Positions 9,726 to 10,858 of a DNA stretch of 10,858 nt are shown piece by piece. Origin of the DNA: Nocardioides sp. (lineage in GTDB: Bacteria; Actinomycetota; Actinomycetes; Propionibacteriales; Nocardioidaceae); NCBI GenBank assembly GCA_021166815.1, contig JAJPEO010000066.1:1-10858 (forward strand). Reading direction: 5' to 3'. The position numbers were made by a program, and so were the translations under genes. Position 1 is the stretch's first letter; every line of letters begins with the position of its first letter. The notes below the pieces were generated by a model, which did no database searches, had not been told where the DNA came from, and saw only the letters and a list, made by a program, of their open reading frames with translations.

Positions 9726-10637
9726 ATGACGACCGTCGCGGCCATCGACTGCGGGACCAACTCCATCAAGCTCCTCGTCGCCCGCGTCGACGACGACGCC
9801 ATGCACGTGCTGGTGCGCGACTCGCGCGTGGTGCGGCTCGGCCAGGGCGTGGACACCACCGGCGAGCTGTCCGAGCAGGCGTTGGCGCGCACCTTCGCCG
9901 CGGTCGAGGAGTTCGCCGCGACGATCGCCGAGCACGACGTGCCGACCGAGCGGATCCGCTTCTGCGCGACCTCGGCCACGCGTGACTCCAGCAACGCGGA
10001 CGTGTTCGTCGAGGGGGTCCGTGAGCGGATCGGCGTCACCCCCGAGGTCCTGTCCGGCGACGACGAGGCCGAGCTCGTCTTCGCCGGGGCGATGCTGGGG
10101 CTGCAGGTCGAGGAGCCGGTGCTCGTCGTCGACATCGGCGGTGGGTCGACCGAGCTCGTGCTCGGCGACGGAGGACCCGACGAGGCCACGTCGATGGACA
10201 TCGGCTCGGTGCGCCTCCACGAGCGGCACCTGCACTCCGACCCGCCGACCGCCGAGGAGGTCGCTGCCTGCGTGGCCGACATCGACCACCACCTCGACGT
10301 CTCCGACCTCGAGATCGAGCTCGCCCACACCATCGTGGGCACCTCCGGCACCGTCAAGACGATCGCGTGCGCGGCGATGGGGCTCAGCGGCTACGACCGC
10401 TCGATGTTCGACGGGGCCGTCCTGTCGATCGCCGACCTGCGCGAGACCTGCGACCGCCTGGTGGCGATGAGCGTCGAGCAGCGCAAGGCCCTGCCGTACA
10501 TGCACCCGGGCCGCGCCGACGTGATCGGCGCCGGCGCCCTGATCTGGAGCCGGGTGCTCTCCCGCGCCTCGGTCGACCACGCCCGCGTCTCGGAGGCCGA
10601 CATCCTCTACGGCATCGCGGCATCCATCGCGTCGTGA
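9726..10637 (+). CDS. ppx: Ppx/GppA family phosphatase (exopolyphosphatase-type)
   Basis: This protein belongs to the ASKHA-fold Ppx/GppA family, which releases phosphate from polyphosphate ends or hydrolyses pppGpp. It has 303 residues, so it carries only the two-lobed catalytic core and lacks the C-terminal HD-like domains of E. coli Ppx. This is the short form seen in M. tuberculosis Rv0496 and Rv1026. Visible motifs are phosphate loop 1 AIDCGTNSIKLLV (6-18; Asp8), SGDDEAEL with probable catalytic Glu114, phosphate loop 2 VVDIGGGSTEL (134-144; Asp136), GTSGTVKTIA in the second lobe, and GRADVIGAGALI near the end. I prefer ATG 9726 because AIDCGTNS then falls at the usual N-terminal place; GTG 9708 would add six residues and displace the putative -10. 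Polyphosphate versus pppGpp preference cannot be read here. Its stop overlaps the next start (GTGA). Confidence 0.93.
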   Translation: MTTVAAIDCGTNSIKLLVARVDDDAMHVLVRDSRVVRLGQGVDTTGELSEQALARTFAAVEEFAATIAEHDVPTERIRFCATSATRDSSNADVFVEGVRERIGVTPEVLSGDDEAELVFAGAMLGLQVEEPVLVVDIGGGSTELVLGDGGPDEATSMDIGSVRLHERHLHSDPPTAEEVAACVADIDHHLDVSDLEIELAHTIVGTSGTVKTIACAAMGLSGYDRSMFDGAVLSIADLRETCDRLVAMSVEQRKALPYMHPGRADVIGAGALIWSRVLSRASVDHARVSEADILYGIAASIAS

Positions 10638-10858
10638 GCACCCTGCCCCACCCGGTGACGGGAGAGCAGTTCCCGAGCCCAGTCCCGCCGGGCACGGGCT
10701 GGCCCGACGATCCCGCGGAGGCCGGGACGCCGGTGGCACGCACCGCACCGCAGCTACGCCGCCTGGCGCGCGGGGTGGACCTCGACGAGCTGGTCGCCCG
10801 GGACAGCGTCTGTGCCGCCTCCCCGCGCCAGCTCGCCCGGCGTGAGGAGGTCGCCCAC
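10634..10858 (+). CDS. udgB: Probable family-5 uracil-DNA glycosylase (UdgB), 5' part only
   Basis: Only the first 75 codons are in the window. The opening LPHPVTGEQFPSPVPPGTGWP, the following TPVART, and the SVCAASPR...REEVA segment (54-74) resemble the N-terminus of actinobacterial UdgB. UdgB is an iron-sulfur uracil-DNA glycosylase that removes uracil and other deaminated bases. In that family the segment normally reads C-x-x-CPRL-v-x-WREEVA, with both cysteines binding the 4Fe-4S cluster. Here the first cysteine is present (Cys56), but the second position is Ser59, and the usual Trp is Arg. The active-site motifs lie beyond the edge, so the assignment rests on the N-terminus alone. The GTG start at 10634 overlaps the ppx stop by 4 nt (GTGA) and has no clear ribosome-binding site, which suggests coupled translation. 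Confidence 0.68.
   Translation, partial: MSTLPHPVTGEQFPSPVPPGTGWPDDPAEAGTPVARTAPQLRRLARGVDLDELVARDSVCAASPRQLARREEVAH

Overview
The window looks like a stretch of core chromosome from a high-GC Gram-positive actinobacterium, most likely Nocardioides or a close relative. The basis is the very high GC content, the strong G/C bias at third codon positions, frequent GTG starts, short or absent 5' leaders, and the gene order itself. The order mfd, lipoprotein, mazG, (permease), eno, ftsB/divIC-like, DUF501, ppx closely matches the Mycobacterium tuberculosis block Rv1020 to Rv1026 (mfd, mazG, lpqU, eno, Rv1024, Rv1025, ppx2). The genus is inferred from gene content and style, not from a database match.

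Layout. At the left edge a secreted protein of unknown function (31-765, minus) is transcribed away from mfd. A 240-bp divergent intergenic region (766-1005) holds a fair promoter for each direction. The plus-strand block then runs mfd (1006-4617), a SurA-N-like lipoprotein (4610-5287, overlapping mfd by 8 nt) and mazG (5301-5933). An APC-superfamily permease (5930-7192, minus) meets mazG tail to tail, sharing the palindrome CTAG. It is separated from enolase (7231-8508, plus) by only 38 bp. Enolase is followed by a septum-formation protein of the FtsB/DivIC family (8528-9160), a DUF501 protein (9153-9686, 8-nt overlap), a short Ppx/GppA phosphatase (9726-10637), and the 5' end of a probable family-5 uracil-DNA glycosylase (10634 to the window end, 4-nt overlap).

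How the genes fit together. The left half is genome maintenance: Mfd clears stalled RNA polymerase and recruits excision repair, MazG hydrolyses aberrant NTPs, and the UdgB-like gene at the right edge removes damaged bases. The middle is central metabolism (enolase) joined to a divisome component and a conserved protein of unknown role. Ppx acts on polyphosphate or (p)ppGpp. Several junctions overlap by 4 to 8 nt, which suggests translational coupling.

No mobile element, CRISPR array, tRNA or rRNA gene, or clear new multi-gene system is visible. The points most worth a second look are: two face-away -10 boxes packed into the 38-bp permease/eno gap; recurrent leaderless-type starts; a vestigial second MazG domain; a UdgB N-terminus that lacks one expected iron-sulfur cysteine; and a permease inserted into an otherwise conserved block.
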